In this document: positions 6,687-15,769 of the stretch, piece by piece
Layout of the letters: each line of letters opens with the position of its first letter
Position numbering within the stretch: the stretch's first letter is position 1
Source of the DNA: Paenibacillus qinlingensis
GTDB lineage: Bacteria > Bacillota > Bacilli > Paenibacillales > NBRC-103111
NCBI RefSeq assembly: GCF_013204845.1
Contig: NZ_JABMKY010000004.1
Coordinates: 310,001-374,000, forward strand
Reading direction: 5' to 3'
DNA length: 64,000 bases
Notes under the pieces: model-generated
What the model was told of the DNA's origin: nothing
Seen by the model: only the letters and a program-made list of their open reading frames with translations
Database searches by the model: none
Position numbers and translations under genes: made by a program

Positions 6687-8897
6687 ATGGGGATTGTGTA
6701 CGATTCGAATTCGCAAACCTTCCATCTTCAAGGGAAGTCATCGAGTTATATCATGCAGCTGATCAACTCCACCTATGTAGCCCATGTTCATTGGGGGCGC
6801 CAAGTGAGGGGAAGCAATCTGGGAGGATTGCTCGCTAGAAGGCGACGCTGCTCTTTCTCTCCATCCACAGATCCGGAAGATCTGACACTGTCTTTGGACA
6901 CATTGCCGCAGGAATATCCGGGATATGGAGGAAGTGATTTTCGAGTTCCGGCCTATCAGGTTCAAATGGAAGACGGCACGACGGTCAGTGAACTCGTTTA
7001 TGAGTCTCATCGGATTTACGCGGGAAAAGCTCCATTGGAGGGACTTCCTTCGACTTATACGGAAGAAGAGAATGAAGCAGAGAGTATCGATATTGTATTG
7101 AGTGATAAGTTGATCGGATTAAAGGCTATTCTCACGTATACCGTTTTTCGTGATGTAGATGCGATTACTCGGTCTGTTCGGTTCATAAATGAGAGTAATC
7201 AGTCCATCAAACTGCTGCGAGCATTGAGTTTCGGTATCGATATGTCTCACAGCGATTTCGATATGCTGCATTTATCTGGTACGTGGGCGCGCGAGCGTCA
7301 TATCGAAAAACGCCCCCTTGCCACAGGCGGATCTGTGATGGAGAGCCGTCGTGGGGCAAGCAGCCATTCGCTTAACCCATTCATGGCGCTGCTTTCGAAG
7401 CAAGCAGATGAAGATCACGGGGATGTCTACGGATTCAGCCTTGTTTACAGCGGGAACTTTGTTGCTCAAGCCGAAGTGGACCCTTACGGAACGACCCGTG
7501 TCGTGATGGGGATCAATGCGTTTGATTTCTCTTGGCTCTTGGAACCTGGGCAAACCTTCCAAACGCCAGAGGCAGTTCTCGTTTATTCGGCGGAGGGCCT
7601 CGGCGGGATGTCGCGCACTTATCATAAGCTGTATCGCACACGTCTATGTCGTGGACAATTCCGAGATCGTCATAGACCGATTCTCATCAACAACTGGGAA
7701 GCAACCTATTTCAATTTCAACGCGGATAAAATTGAAGAGCTAGCTCGAGTGGGCAAGGATCTAGGCTTAGAACTACTCGTGCTGGATGATGGTTGGTTCG
7801 GCAAGCGTGACAATGATAAAAGCTCACTCGGCGATTGGTTCGTTGATCGCAGCAAGCTCCCACAAGGTATGCCGGATTTGGCAAGCCGTGTGAAACAACA
7901 AGGGCTAGAGTTTGGCCTATGGTTTGAGCCTGAGATGGTATCCCCAGACAGTGACTTGTATCGGGCTCATCCCGATTGGTGTCTTCATGTACCCGGCCGG
8001 CGGAGGACTGAAGCTCGACAGCAGCTGATCCTAGACTATTCGCGTCAAGATGTCAGAGATTATATCGTGAAGGTCATCACTGATATTCTTGCGAGCAGTC
8101 CTATCACGTATGTGAAGTGGGATATGAACCGCAATATGACGGAAATCGGATCGGCCCAGCTCCCGCCAGCGCGCCAGAGGGAAACGGCACACCGTTATAT
8201 GCTTGGACTTTACGAAGTGATGGAGCGGATAACCTCAGCATTCCCGAATGTTTTGTTCGAAAGTTGTTCCGGCGGTGGGGGACGGTTCGATCCAGGGTTG
8301 CTCTACTATATGCCACAGACATGGACGAGCGATAATACGGACGCCGTTGAACGGCTGAAAATTCAGTATGGAACGAGTCTCGTGTATCCAATCAGCACGA
8401 TGGGTGCACATGTTTCCGCTGTCCCTAATCATCAAGTACATCGGACGACGCCGCTTGATATGCGCGGGCATGTGGCGATGTCGGGGAACTTTGGCTACGA
8501 GCTTGATTTGACGGCATTCACGGAAGCAGACAAGGAAGCTGTGAAGGGGCAAGTCGCGTTGTATAAACAATTACGACCGCTGATCCAATTCGGTGAATTT
8601 TATCGACTGATCAGCCCTTTTGAACAAACTAGTGCGGCATGGATGTTCGTTTCCGAGGATAAGAAGGAAGCTTTGGTTGCTTTTTTTCAAGTGCTGTCAG
8701 AGCCGAATGCACCTCTCAGGAAAATGCGATTGAAAGGCCTTGCGCCGGAGAGGAATTATTTACTGTATGATGCGGGAAATCAGGATGAGTGTGTGGAAAT
8801 ATTTGGGGGAGACGAACTCATGCATGTAGGACTTAATTTACCGATCTGGAAGGGCGATTTCCGAAGTCGCCTTTACCGCATACAAATGGAGGAATAA
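6687..8897 (+). CDS. GH36 alpha-galactosidase
   Basis: This 736-residue enzyme has the standard length and architecture of bacterial GH36: an N-terminal beta-sandwich (to about 330), a TIM barrel (about 330-650) and a C-terminal beta domain. The nucleophile is D479 in YVKWDMNR and the acid/base is D549 in TWTSDNTDA, preceded by the CSGGGGRFDPG loop; these positions match well-studied GH36 tetrameric enzymes. There is no signal peptide, so it acts on imported oligosaccharides in the cytoplasm. It releases terminal alpha-galactose. It is 24 bp downstream of the MATE gene with AAGGGG before ATG 6687 and belongs to operon A. Confidence 0.92.
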   Translation: MGIVYDSNSQTFHLQGKSSSYIMQLINSTYVAHVHWGRQVRGSNLGGLLARRRRCSFSPSTDPEDLTLSLDTLPQEYPGYGGSDFRVPAYQVQMEDGTTVSELVYESHRIYAGKAPLEGLPSTYTEEENEAESIDIVLSDKLIGLKAILTYTVFRDVDAITRSVRFINESNQSIKLLRALSFGIDMSHSDFDMLHLSGTWARERHIEKRPLATGGSVMESRRGASSHSLNPFMALLSKQADEDHGDVYGFSLVYSGNFVAQAEVDPYGTTRVVMGINAFDFSWLLEPGQTFQTPEAVLVYSAEGLGGMSRTYHKLYRTRLCRGQFRDRHRPILINNWEATYFNFNADKIEELARVGKDLGLELLVLDDGWFGKRDNDKSSLGDWFVDRSKLPQGMPDLASRVKQQGLEFGLWFEPEMVSPDSDLYRAHPDWCLHVPGRRRTEARQQLILDYSRQDVRDYIVKVITDILASSPITYVKWDMNRNMTEIGSAQLPPARQRETAHRYMLGLYEVMERITSAFPNVLFESCSGGGGRFDPGLLYYMPQTWTSDNTDAVERLKIQYGTSLVYPISTMGAHVSAVPNHQVHRTTPLDMRGHVAMSGNFGYELDLTAFTEADKEAVKGQVALYKQLRPLIQFGEFYRLISPFEQTSAAWMFVSEDKKEALVAFFQVLSEPNAPLRKMRLKGLAPERNYLLYDAGNQDECVEIFGGDELMHVGLNLPIWKGDFRSRLYRIQMEE

Positions 8898-8901
8898 CAA
8901 G

Positions 8902-9276
8902 ATGAAAAAGCTGCGTTTCAGCGATTTGCAGGATAAGAAGAACGGTCATATTTTGCAGGATGTATTACCAGGTGCTTATTTATCGTCAGGCGGTCTGTCT
9001 TTCTCGAAACGCGGCGATCGCAGCCATACGAATGATGGACCTGAAGGAAGAGACTATCATGTTCACAGTGATTGTGAAGCATTCCTGATTTTGCAAGGAA
9101 CAGGAACGATGGAATTGAACGGGGAGTTTATTCCGGTAACTACCGGAGATATCGTGATTGTTGAGCCTGGAGAGGATCATCATCTCATTTCCAGCGAGGA
9201 CGACCCAATTGTCACTGTGTGGTGCCATGCAGGTGCGAGTCGGCATAAGAATCAACTGCAGGAGGATGTCGTGTGA
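8902..9276 (+). CDS. Small cupin-domain protein
   Basis: This 124-residue single-domain cupin carries motif 1 (YHVHSDCEAFLILQGTG, with the HxH and E metal ligands) and motif 2 (GDIVIVEPGEDHHL). Small cupins of this kind serve as metal-dependent sugar isomerases, epimerases or ligand sensors; nothing here decides between them. GGAGGAATAACAAG precedes the ATG. It sits between two GH36 genes and its stop overlaps the next start by 4 nt, so its job is tied to the same substrate. A sugar-isomerising or anomer-converting role is a reasonable guess. Confidence 0.8.
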   Translation: MKKLRFSDLQDKKNGHILQDVLPGAYLSSGGLSFSKRGDRSHTNDGPEGRDYHVHSDCEAFLILQGTGTMELNGEFIPVTTGDIVIVEPGEDHHLISSEDDPIVTVWCHAGASRHKNQLQEDVV

Positions 9277-11051
9277 ACAAAATCATAAATACGGATACCC
9301 ATTCTTTCAATTTATCTAGCGAGGATCATGGGTTTGCCGTCACGTTGCAAACAACAAAGCTGCAGGATGGCGTCAATCTTATCACACTGCGACTGGAATC
9401 AGAGGAGGCGGCAACGCCTCCCGTCTTCACCCTTCGTTGGTCACATCCTGCTTGTGACATTCAAGGCAGCTGGCATCCCGCTCAGGACCGGAATAAGAGC
9501 TTTAAGGCCGATTGGATGCGCACATTGCGTTCCAATGCTGCTGCGTCGGCACCTGTTTATGCCTTGTTTAATAGCCTAGGTCGCAACAGATTGACTTTTG
9601 CTTATTCGGATGCCCTTAACACGGTGCACTATTCGGGTGGCATCAGTGAGGAAACGGCTGATTTTCATTGCTGCGTCCAAATGTTTACAGAGACGACGGC
9701 ACCATTTCAATCGTATGAAGCGAAGCTTCTCGTAGATACGAGAGATGTCCCTTATTATGAAAGTCTCGATGGTGTCCAAGCATGGTGGAGCGAGATGCCA
9801 GAATATCAACCGGCATACGTGCCTGAGGCCGCCAAGGAGCCAATGTACTCCACTTGGTATAGCATGCATCAGAATGTTACAGACGCGCATATTGAAGAAC
9901 AGTGCCGTATCGCTAAGAAATTGGGAATGGAAGCCGTCATTGTGGATGATGGCTGGCAGACGGCTGATAACCGCAGAGGATATGCCTATTGCGGGGATTG
10001 GGAGACGTATGATGGCAAATTCCCTGATATGAAGCGGCATGTGGATGCGGTGCATGCGTTAGGTATGAAATTTATCCTCTGGTACTCGGTACCTTTTATA
10101 GGAAAATATAGTCAGGCATGGAATCGATTCCATACTAAAATCCTTCGATTTAATGAAGGACACGGAGCAGCTGTGTTGGATCCAAGATATCCGGATGTTC
10201 GGGAATATATCATCAATACGTATGAGAAAGCGGTTAAGGAATGGGGCTTAGACGGCTTCAAACTAGATTTCATTGATACGTTTTATTCGCCTGAGCTGCA
10301 AATACCATCCACAGTGGATGGGAAGGATTATGAGTCTATACCTGCTGCGGTTGACCGTCTGCTGACGGACTCAATCGGTCGATTGAGAGAATTGAACCCT
10401 GCGATTATGATCGAGTTTCGGCAAATGTATATTGGTCCTGCGATGCGCAAATACGGCAACATGTTCCGTGCTTCCGATTGTCCGAACGACAGCATCCAGA
10501 ATCGCGTGCGAACGCTGGATCTGAGGCTGATCTGTGGAAATACTGCAGCCCATGCCGATATGATCATGTGGCATCCGGAAGAGCCCGTGGAAAGCGCTGC
10601 TTTGCAGTTAATAAACTGTTTGTTCTCGGTGCCGCAGGTATCTGTTCTTTTGGATAAACTGCCTTCCGATCATTTGAAAATGCTGACCTACTGGCTCGCC
10701 TTCTGGAAAGAGAATCGCACATTGTTGCTGGACGGTCCAATTGAGCCGATGAATCCGGAATTGTTATATCCATTAGTCCGTGCGGTTCAAGAGGATCGCG
10801 GGATTATCGTCACCTATCAGGAGCAGATTGTGACTATTGATGCAGCAGCACCGGTGTCTCAATGGATCGTCGTAAACGGCAGAAGGCAGGACGGCCTTTA
10901 TATAGAGGTTACGGGTGAGATTGGGATTGCGAACGTGTCAATTCGAAATTGCTGTGGAGACATGACAGAGGAGTCGTCTGTCGAATTGACAGCAGGTATG
11001 CATAAGCTTGCGATTCCGGCGTCAGGGCTTGCAACCATTTCCATTAAATAA
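9273..11051 (+). CDS. Divergent GH36-like alpha-galactosidase
   Basis: This 592-residue protein has a central TIM barrel typical of clan GH-D. VDDGWQT begins the substrate pocket, GFKLDFIDTF carries the candidate nucleophile D332, and FRASDCPNDS the candidate acid/base D402. It is shorter and clearly different from the GH36 enzyme encoded upstream, so the two probably cleave different linkages. There is no signal peptide. Translation starts at GTG 9273 overlapping the cupin stop (GTGA), with GGAGG seven nt before. Alpha-galactosidase is the family-level assignment; another alpha-linked pentose or hexose is possible. Confidence 0.8.
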   Translation: MNKIINTDTHSFNLSSEDHGFAVTLQTTKLQDGVNLITLRLESEEAATPPVFTLRWSHPACDIQGSWHPAQDRNKSFKADWMRTLRSNAAASAPVYALFNSLGRNRLTFAYSDALNTVHYSGGISEETADFHCCVQMFTETTAPFQSYEAKLLVDTRDVPYYESLDGVQAWWSEMPEYQPAYVPEAAKEPMYSTWYSMHQNVTDAHIEEQCRIAKKLGMEAVIVDDGWQTADNRRGYAYCGDWETYDGKFPDMKRHVDAVHALGMKFILWYSVPFIGKYSQAWNRFHTKILRFNEGHGAAVLDPRYPDVREYIINTYEKAVKEWGLDGFKLDFIDTFYSPELQIPSTVDGKDYESIPAAVDRLLTDSIGRLRELNPAIMIEFRQMYIGPAMRKYGNMFRASDCPNDSIQNRVRTLDLRLICGNTAAHADMIMWHPEEPVESAALQLINCLFSVPQVSVLLDKLPSDHLKMLTYWLAFWKENRTLLLDGPIEPMNPELLYPLVRAVQEDRGIIVTYQEQIVTIDAAAPVSQWIVVNGRRQDGLYIEVTGEIGIANVSIRNCCGDMTEESSVELTAGMHKLAIPASGLATISIK

Positions 11052-11095
11052 GATTAGGAACACGGTAGTGTTTAATTTAGGGGGTCAACAACGCG

Positions 11096-12088
11096 ATGAA
11101 CTATGCAGCAAATGAAGGAAGATATATAGACATGCCGTACAACAGAAGCGGGAAGAGCGGATTAAAGCTGCCGCCGATTTCGTTTGGTTTGTGGCACAAT
11201 TTTGGTGGCGTCGATCATTTCGAGAACAGCAGAGCATTAGCACGTCATGCCTTTGATCTGGGGATTACGCATTTCGATCTTGCGAATAATTATGGTCCAC
11301 CGACGGGCTCAGCCGAAGAAGTGTTTGGGCAGATTTTGAAAAAGGATTTACTGCCGTATCGTGATGAGCTGATCATTGCTACAAAAGCTGGCTACCGCAT
11401 GTGGGACGGCCCATACGGAGAGCGTGGCTCCCGCAAAAGCATGCTCGCCAGCCTTGATCAGAGCCTGAAACGACTAGGTATGGATTATGTGGATATTTAT
11501 TATTCGCACCGTTTTGATGCGGAGACACCTTTGGAAGAAACGATGAGCGCTTTGGATCAGGCTGTACGCCAGGGGAAAGCGCTGTATGTCGGCGTGTCTA
11601 ATTATAACGCGGAGCAGACGGAGCAAGCTGCGGCTATTTTGAAAGGCCTGGGAACTCCGTTTATCATCCATCAAGTACACTACTCGATGTTCGAAAGACG
11701 GTTGGAGCAGGGTCTGCAAGATATTTTGGCTAGAGAAGGTGTGGGATCGATCGCTTACAGTCCTCTTGCTAGGGGACTTCTGACAGATCGTTATTTGGAG
11801 CACATTCCAGCAGACTCACGTGCTGCAGGTGGCAGTGTGTTCCTTAGACCTGAAGATATTACGGAGGAAAAGATCGCAAAGTCACGTCTACTGAATGTGC
11901 TAGCCCAGGAGCGAGGGCAAAGTCTGGCCCAGATGGCTTTAGCATGGGTTCTTCGCAAGGGACTTGTGACTTCGGCTTTAATTGGCGCAAGTAAAGTGAG
12001 CCAGTTGGATGATAATGTGGCTGCTTTGAAGCAGCCTCATTTCACGCAAGAAGAATTAGATCTGATCGATAGCATACTAAGTAAATAA
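11096..12088 (+). CDS. Aldo/keto reductase, YghZ-like
   Basis: This 330-residue NADPH-dependent aldo/keto reductase is most like the YghZ (L-glyceraldehyde-3-phosphate reductase) branch. The catalytic tetrad is visible: Asp and Tyr in FDLANNY, Lys in ATKAGYR and His in YYSHRFD. The WDGPYGERGSRK loop is typical of that branch. It may reduce an aldehyde or sugar arising from the galactoside/uronide pathway of this operon. ATG 11096 follows AGGGGG at a spacing of about 12 nt, which is long. It ends unit A: a strong terminator follows immediately. Confidence 0.85.
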   Translation: MNYAANEGRYIDMPYNRSGKSGLKLPPISFGLWHNFGGVDHFENSRALARHAFDLGITHFDLANNYGPPTGSAEEVFGQILKKDLLPYRDELIIATKAGYRMWDGPYGERGSRKSMLASLDQSLKRLGMDYVDIYYSHRFDAETPLEETMSALDQAVRQGKALYVGVSNYNAEQTEQAAAILKGLGTPFIIHQVHYSMFERRLEQGLQDILAREGVGSIAYSPLARGLLTDRYLEHIPADSRAAGGSVFLRPEDITEEKIAKSRLLNVLAQERGQSLAQMALAWVLRKGLVTSALIGASKVSQLDDNVAALKQPHFTQEELDLIDSILSK

Positions 12089-12096
12089 GCTAAGAG

Positions 12097-12136
12097 CACC
12101 GGGTGGACAGGGGATGTCCATTCGGTGTTTTTTTAT
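12097..12136 (+). terminator. Rho-independent terminator of unit A
   Basis: A 13 bp stem (CACCGGGTGGACA with TGTCCATTCGGTG, two G-U pairs) has loop GGGGA and is followed by a nine-T run. Confidence 0.88.
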
Positions 12137-12165
12137 TTTCAAACTCTATTGAAAGTATAGGAGAG

Positions 12166-12192
12166 GAGTTAGTCGATAAAATCGACTAACTC
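12166..12192. repeat. Perfect 12 bp inverted repeat with AAA spacer
   Basis: GAGTTAGTCGAT, AAA, ATCGACTAACTC is a perfect palindrome with no T-run on either strand, so it is not a standard terminator. It lies 64 bp upstream of the shared operator of the next unit. A dimeric repressor site or an RNA hairpin is possible. Confidence 0.6.
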
Positions 12193-12256
12193 GCGGACAT
12201 GAGGGGCAATGGGAGCGGAGTACAAGGTCAGAGGCGGTTTATCTTCTTTTTCAACG

Positions 12257-12321
12257 ATCATAAAAAATCACAACCCTGTGGAAGTTATCCCATGTAACAG
12301 ATGGGGCAATCCATGTACCAT
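12257..12321 (+). promoter_or_regulatory. Shared-operator promoter 2 of 6 (unit B)
   Basis: The element 12257-12293 has the left box ATCATAAAAAATCACA and the right part GAAGTTATCCCAT. The -10 TACCAT lies at 12316-12321, exactly 22 bp beyond the element, and no -35 hexamer is seen. Transcription would start near 12328, which excludes an upstream ATG at 12301 as start of the following gene. This is the weakest of the six copies in the right half. Confidence 0.6.
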
Positions 12322-12354
12322 CAGGGTACACGGCATGTAGAAGGAGGAAGAGAA

Positions 12355-13554
12355 ATGAATAAGCAGATGAAGCAGGGGAAGGAAGAGTTTGAGGCGCAGA
12401 TTATGCAGCTGCCCGTTGTAGATACGCACACCCACCTAGTGGGGGATCGACTCTGTGCGAGCGACTTCTGGGAGATTGCCCACTATTTCTGGTTGTTTCG
12501 TGAACTGCAGGCTGCTGGTTACCCAGCGAATGCCATGGAGTTACCTGAGGACGAGCGGATCGCTGCTTTCTTGGAAGCTTACCATGGATCAAGAAATACG
12601 ATGATGAATATGGCAATGACGCACATTTTTCGAGATTTGTACGGGATTGTCATTCGTGACGCCGCCTCAGTAAGGGAGGCTGACGCCGCCGTTAAACAGA
12701 GTGCTGGGCGTGCAACGTGGGCGCAAGAAGTGGCAGACCGATTGAACGTTAGCCGATTCGTCGTGAATATACCCGAACACGCAGAATTCCAAGGCATGCG
12801 TGAGAACGCCATTCTGATCCCACGAATTGATGGGAAGATAGGCGGGTGGGTCAAAGAAGTTGAGCTATCGCCTAACCCTGCTGGAGCATTTGCGCAAGTG
12901 CGTGAGAAACTGGCTCAGCTACTGGACACTTATAAAGATGCGGGTTACGCAGGCGTTATGACCACGTTACCGAGCTACGAAGCCAGCGCGAACCGCAAGG
13001 TTGTGGTCGGGCAAGGTAGCACCAAGGATGAGATCTTAATGATGTTGCTGCACGAATTAGGAGTCGCAGCTGAGCAACGGGGTCTTCTCATACAGCTGTT
13101 TCTTGGCGTGGAACGTTCTTGGTGTGGAACAGCTACGCCGGTTAATGACCCCGCTCGTATCCTAAAGCTTTCTGCATTGTTTGAAGCATATGCCTGCACC
13201 TTCGAGCTTGTGGTGGCCTCCGAACTTAACAATTTAGATATTGTGCAAGCGGCATGGAACTTTCCGAATGTTCATGTAGGTGGACATTGGTGGTTTAACT
13301 TCCGAGCGAGTACCTATCGCGATAGTATGCAGTACCGATTAGAGGCGCTTCCTGCCATCAAAAGCTCGCTCATTGTCTCCGATGCCAGATGTATGGAGTG
13401 GAGCTACGGCAAGATTGTGCTTGTCAAACGAATTGTAAGTGATTTCCTATGGGGACAGATCGAGGCAGGTTGGATTAATCACGATACAGCTATCTATGTG
13501 GCAGAGAATTGGCTGTACCACAGTGCAGCGAAGCGCTATGGGGTTGCGCCTTGA
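12355..13554 (+). CDS. Uronate-isomerase-like amidohydrolase
   Basis: This 399-residue protein of the amidohydrolase superfamily is related to UxaC. The metal-binding VDTHTH lies near the N terminus. The C-terminal half aligns by eye with uronate isomerase signatures: GGHWWFNFR, SDARCMEWSYGK (the conserved Asp) and a final AENWLYHSAAKRYG helix. UxaC converts galacturonate or glucuronate to the keto-uronate, which fits the GH4 galacturonidase of unit A. It is shorter and divergent, so a related uronate-derived substrate is possible. ATG 12355 is chosen because AAGGAGG lies 7 nt upstream and because the predicted transcript starts after the alternative ATG at 12301. Confidence 0.7.
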   Translation: MNKQMKQGKEEFEAQIMQLPVVDTHTHLVGDRLCASDFWEIAHYFWLFRELQAAGYPANAMELPEDERIAAFLEAYHGSRNTMMNMAMTHIFRDLYGIVIRDAASVREADAAVKQSAGRATWAQEVADRLNVSRFVVNIPEHAEFQGMRENAILIPRIDGKIGGWVKEVELSPNPAGAFAQVREKLAQLLDTYKDAGYAGVMTTLPSYEASANRKVVVGQGSTKDEILMMLLHELGVAAEQRGLLIQLFLGVERSWCGTATPVNDPARILKLSALFEAYACTFELVVASELNNLDIVQAAWNFPNVHVGGHWWFNFRASTYRDSMQYRLEALPAIKSSLIVSDARCMEWSYGKIVLVKRIVSDFLWGQIEAGWINHDTAIYVAENWLYHSAAKRYGVAP

Positions 13555-13591
13555 TCGTGTTGTTAGTGTTCACAGCAGTCCCAGTGGTGTA

Positions 13592-13656
13592 ATCGTAAAA
13601 AAACACAGTGCCCTATAAGTTTCACCATGTCTACCTTGGAACAACCCTAGTAAGAT
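13592..13656 (+). promoter_or_regulatory. Shared-operator promoter 3 of 6 (unit C, permeases)
   Basis: The element 13592-13628 has the left box ATCGTAAAAAAACACA and the right box TAAGTTTCACCAT, then 22 bp, then -10 TAAGAT at 13651-13656. There is no -35 box. Transcription near 13663 shows that the upstream ATG at 13655 cannot be the translation start of the permease gene. Confidence 0.72.
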
Positions 13657-13699
13657 GAAGAAGTCAAATCGATGCAGCAAGCAAGAAGGGGAGGAAATC

Positions 13700-14656
13700 A
13701 TGGCCAGCAAAATACAGCCATCCGATCATGCAATGTATAATTTCTCATCACAGAGTCAGAAATGGGCTTTTATACGAAAACATTGGCCAATTTATGTGAT
13801 CTCATTACCGGGAATTATTTATTTCTTACTATTTAAATATATCCCATTATTCGGTTCCGTCATCGCGTTTCAAAACTACAACATTTTCAAGGGGATTAAA
13901 GGAAGCGACTGGGTAGGATTAGAACATTTCCAACGCATGTTCGCCTACACCGATTTCCTTCAAATTTTAAAAAATACGATATTAATCGGCATTTATGATA
14001 TGTGTTTCGCTTTTCCGATTCCAATTGTCTTGGCTCTACTTATTAATGAAGTACGCATCATGGCTTATAAACGGATTGTACAAACCGTGGTTTATATGCC
14101 GCATTTCCTGTCGTGGGTCATCGTCGGTGGGATTGTTGTTGGGGTATTGTCTCCCTCCACGGGAATCGTCAATCATTTACTCTCTTTGTTTGGCGTCGAG
14201 CCGATTTATTTCTTAGGGGAAAATAGCTACATTCGAACCATTCTCATTAGTTCAGGGGTTTGGAAGGATAGCGGTTGGGGGACGATCATCTATTTGGCGG
14301 CGATTGCAGGCATTAATCCTGATCTGTACGAAGCTGCACAAATCGATGGAGCCAGTCGTATCCGTCAAGTATTTTCCATAACCATCCCAAGCATCTTACC
14401 AACCATCGTTATTTTATTTTTACTTCAAATTGGTAATTTCCTCGACTTCGGTTTCGAACGCGTCTTCGTATTTCTTAATCCGCTTAACAATGAGAATGGG
14501 GAGATTATTGATACGTTCGTGTACCGGGCAGGTCTTGTTGATAGGCAATACAGCTACACGACAGCTATTGGGTTGTTCAAGTCGGTCGTGGGTCTTATGT
14601 TGATTATGATCAGTAATATGTTTAGTAAAAAAATGACGGGCGAAGGCTTGTACTGA
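13700..14656 (+). CDS. Sugar ABC transporter permease, LplB-like
   Basis: This CUT1-family permease of about 318 residues has six hydrophobic segments. The cytoplasmic EAA loop (EAAQIDGASRIRQVFSITIP) docks the ATPase. It resembles B. subtilis LplB/YtcP-group permeases, which import oligosaccharides delivered by large lipoproteins. ATG 13700 is preceded by AAGGGGAGG; the longer frame from 13655 overlaps the promoter's -10 element and is rejected. It pairs with the permease encoded 28 bp downstream and with the lipoprotein at 23180. No ATP-binding subunit is encoded in the window, so a shared MsmX-type ATPase elsewhere is expected. Confidence 0.9.
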   Translation: MASKIQPSDHAMYNFSSQSQKWAFIRKHWPIYVISLPGIIYFLLFKYIPLFGSVIAFQNYNIFKGIKGSDWVGLEHFQRMFAYTDFLQILKNTILIGIYDMCFAFPIPIVLALLINEVRIMAYKRIVQTVVYMPHFLSWVIVGGIVVGVLSPSTGIVNHLLSLFGVEPIYFLGENSYIRTILISSGVWKDSGWGTIIYLAAIAGINPDLYEAAQIDGASRIRQVFSITIPSILPTIVILFLLQIGNFLDFGFERVFVFLNPLNNENGEIIDTFVYRAGLVDRQYSYTTAIGLFKSVVGLMLIMISNMFSKKMTGEGLY

Positions 14657-14684
14657 TACGGAAGGAGACCGGAGGTGAATCGCT

Positions 14685-15554
14685 ATGATTATGACAAGAG
14701 GCCATAAAATTTTTAATATATTCAACCTTGTATTGTTAGGTGCACTTGGCTTGAGCATGGTGCTGCCCCTTATTCACATTATTGCCCAGTCCTTAAGCAA
14801 CAACACGGCCATTAATGCAGGGGATGTATCGTTTTGGCCTGTTGGCTTCACTTTAGGCAGCTATAAACTTATTTTGCAGGATCCGACGATTTGGATAGGG
14901 TTTCGGAATAGTGTCATTATTACGGTATTTGGTACGTTCATTAATTTGTTTATGACTACTACGCTTGCTTATCCTCTATCCAGACCTGAATATTTGTATC
15001 GTAAATCGATTCTGTTGCTGGTGTTGTTTACTTTAATTTTCAGCGCACCGTTAATTCCCAACTATTTATTGATCAAGCAATTAGGGATGTTGAATACCCT
15101 GTGGGCTTTAATGCTACCCATGGCGATTAGTGCTTTTAATTTGTTCGTGATGCGGTCGTTCTTCCTGAACCTCCCATCGGAGCTGCTGGATTCAGCGCGA
15201 ATCGACGGTTGCGGCGAATTCCGTATACTTTGGAATATTGTTTTGCCGCTATCTAAGCCTGCGATGGCTACGATGGGCATTATGTATGCAGTCGGTCACT
15301 GGAACCGTTATGCCGAGGCCGTCTTCTATATTGACCATCGACAATGGATTCCGCTGCAAGTGCGGCTGAGGGAAATAGTATTTACCGATCAGATGGGGCA
15401 ATCGGACGTATCTTCGGAACTCCTGCAACTCCTTTCACCAGAAGGTATAAAGATGGCGGTTATTGTTGTGGCTACGATTCCCATTCTGTGTGTCTATCCG
15501 TTCCTGCAGAAGCACTTTATCCAAGGAATGATGGTCGGTTCGGTTAAATCATAA
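14685..15554 (+). CDS. Sugar ABC transporter permease, LplC-like
   Basis: This second CUT1 permease (289 residues, six membrane segments) has the EAA-type loop LDSARIDGCGEFRILWNIVLP. It belongs to the MalG/LplC side of the heterodimer. GGAGGTG is 7 nt before ATG 14685. With the preceding permease it forms the channel for the oligosaccharide captured by the lipoprotein encoded at 23180. A terminator follows within 35 bp, so unit C is just the two permeases. Confidence 0.9.
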   Translation: MIMTRGHKIFNIFNLVLLGALGLSMVLPLIHIIAQSLSNNTAINAGDVSFWPVGFTLGSYKLILQDPTIWIGFRNSVIITVFGTFINLFMTTTLAYPLSRPEYLYRKSILLLVLFTLIFSAPLIPNYLLIKQLGMLNTLWALMLPMAISAFNLFVMRSFFLNLPSELLDSARIDGCGEFRILWNIVLPLSKPAMATMGIMYAVGHWNRYAEAVFYIDHRQWIPLQVRLREIVFTDQMGQSDVSSELLQLLSPEGIKMAVIVVATIPILCVYPFLQKHFIQGMMVGSVKS

Positions 15555-15589
15555 CAGGTATTCTTTTAGCTATAAAATAGTGACATCGG

Positions 15590-15623
15590 CCGCCCCATAC
15601 GCGTAATTGGGGTGGTTTTTTTT
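15590..15623 (+). terminator. Rho-independent terminator of unit C
   Basis: The 8 bp stem CCGCCCCA/TGGGGTGG has a 10 nt loop and is followed by eight T. Confidence 0.85.
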
Positions 15624-15645
15624 GACTTAGCAGAAGACAGCTCAT

Positions 15646-15711
15646 ATCGTAAATAAATCAACCCCAATCGTAAATTTTTCCATCTATGGAAATAAGAATG
15701 TGATTTACAAT
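15646..15711 (+). promoter_or_regulatory. Shared-operator promoter 4 of 6 (unit D, giant SLH protein)
   Basis: This is the clearest copy. The nine bases ATCGTAAAT occur identically at 15646-15654 and 15667-15675, a 21 bp direct repeat. The element ends with TTTTTCCAT at 15683, 22 bp before -10 TACAAT (15706-15711). It is one base longer than the other five copies. Transcription would start near 15718, leaving a leader of about 110 nt. Confidence 0.75.
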
Positions 15712-15753
15712 CAGTCAAGTAGGGGAAGGAAGGAGATGAAGTTAACATTCGTT

Positions 15754-15769
15754 ATGGAAGCGATTGCAA
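15754..15769. promoter_or_regulatory. cre site (CcpA) in the SLH gene leader
   Basis: ATGGAAGCGATTGCAA matches the published Bacillus cre consensus WTGNAANCGNWWNCAW at every position. It lies about 36 nt downstream of the predicted start of transcription, a roadblock position for catabolite repression. Confidence 0.55.

Noticed and set aside
13660..13680. A CG-centred motif behind promoter C as a third cre site
   Set aside because: It fails the TG and CA positions of the consensus.
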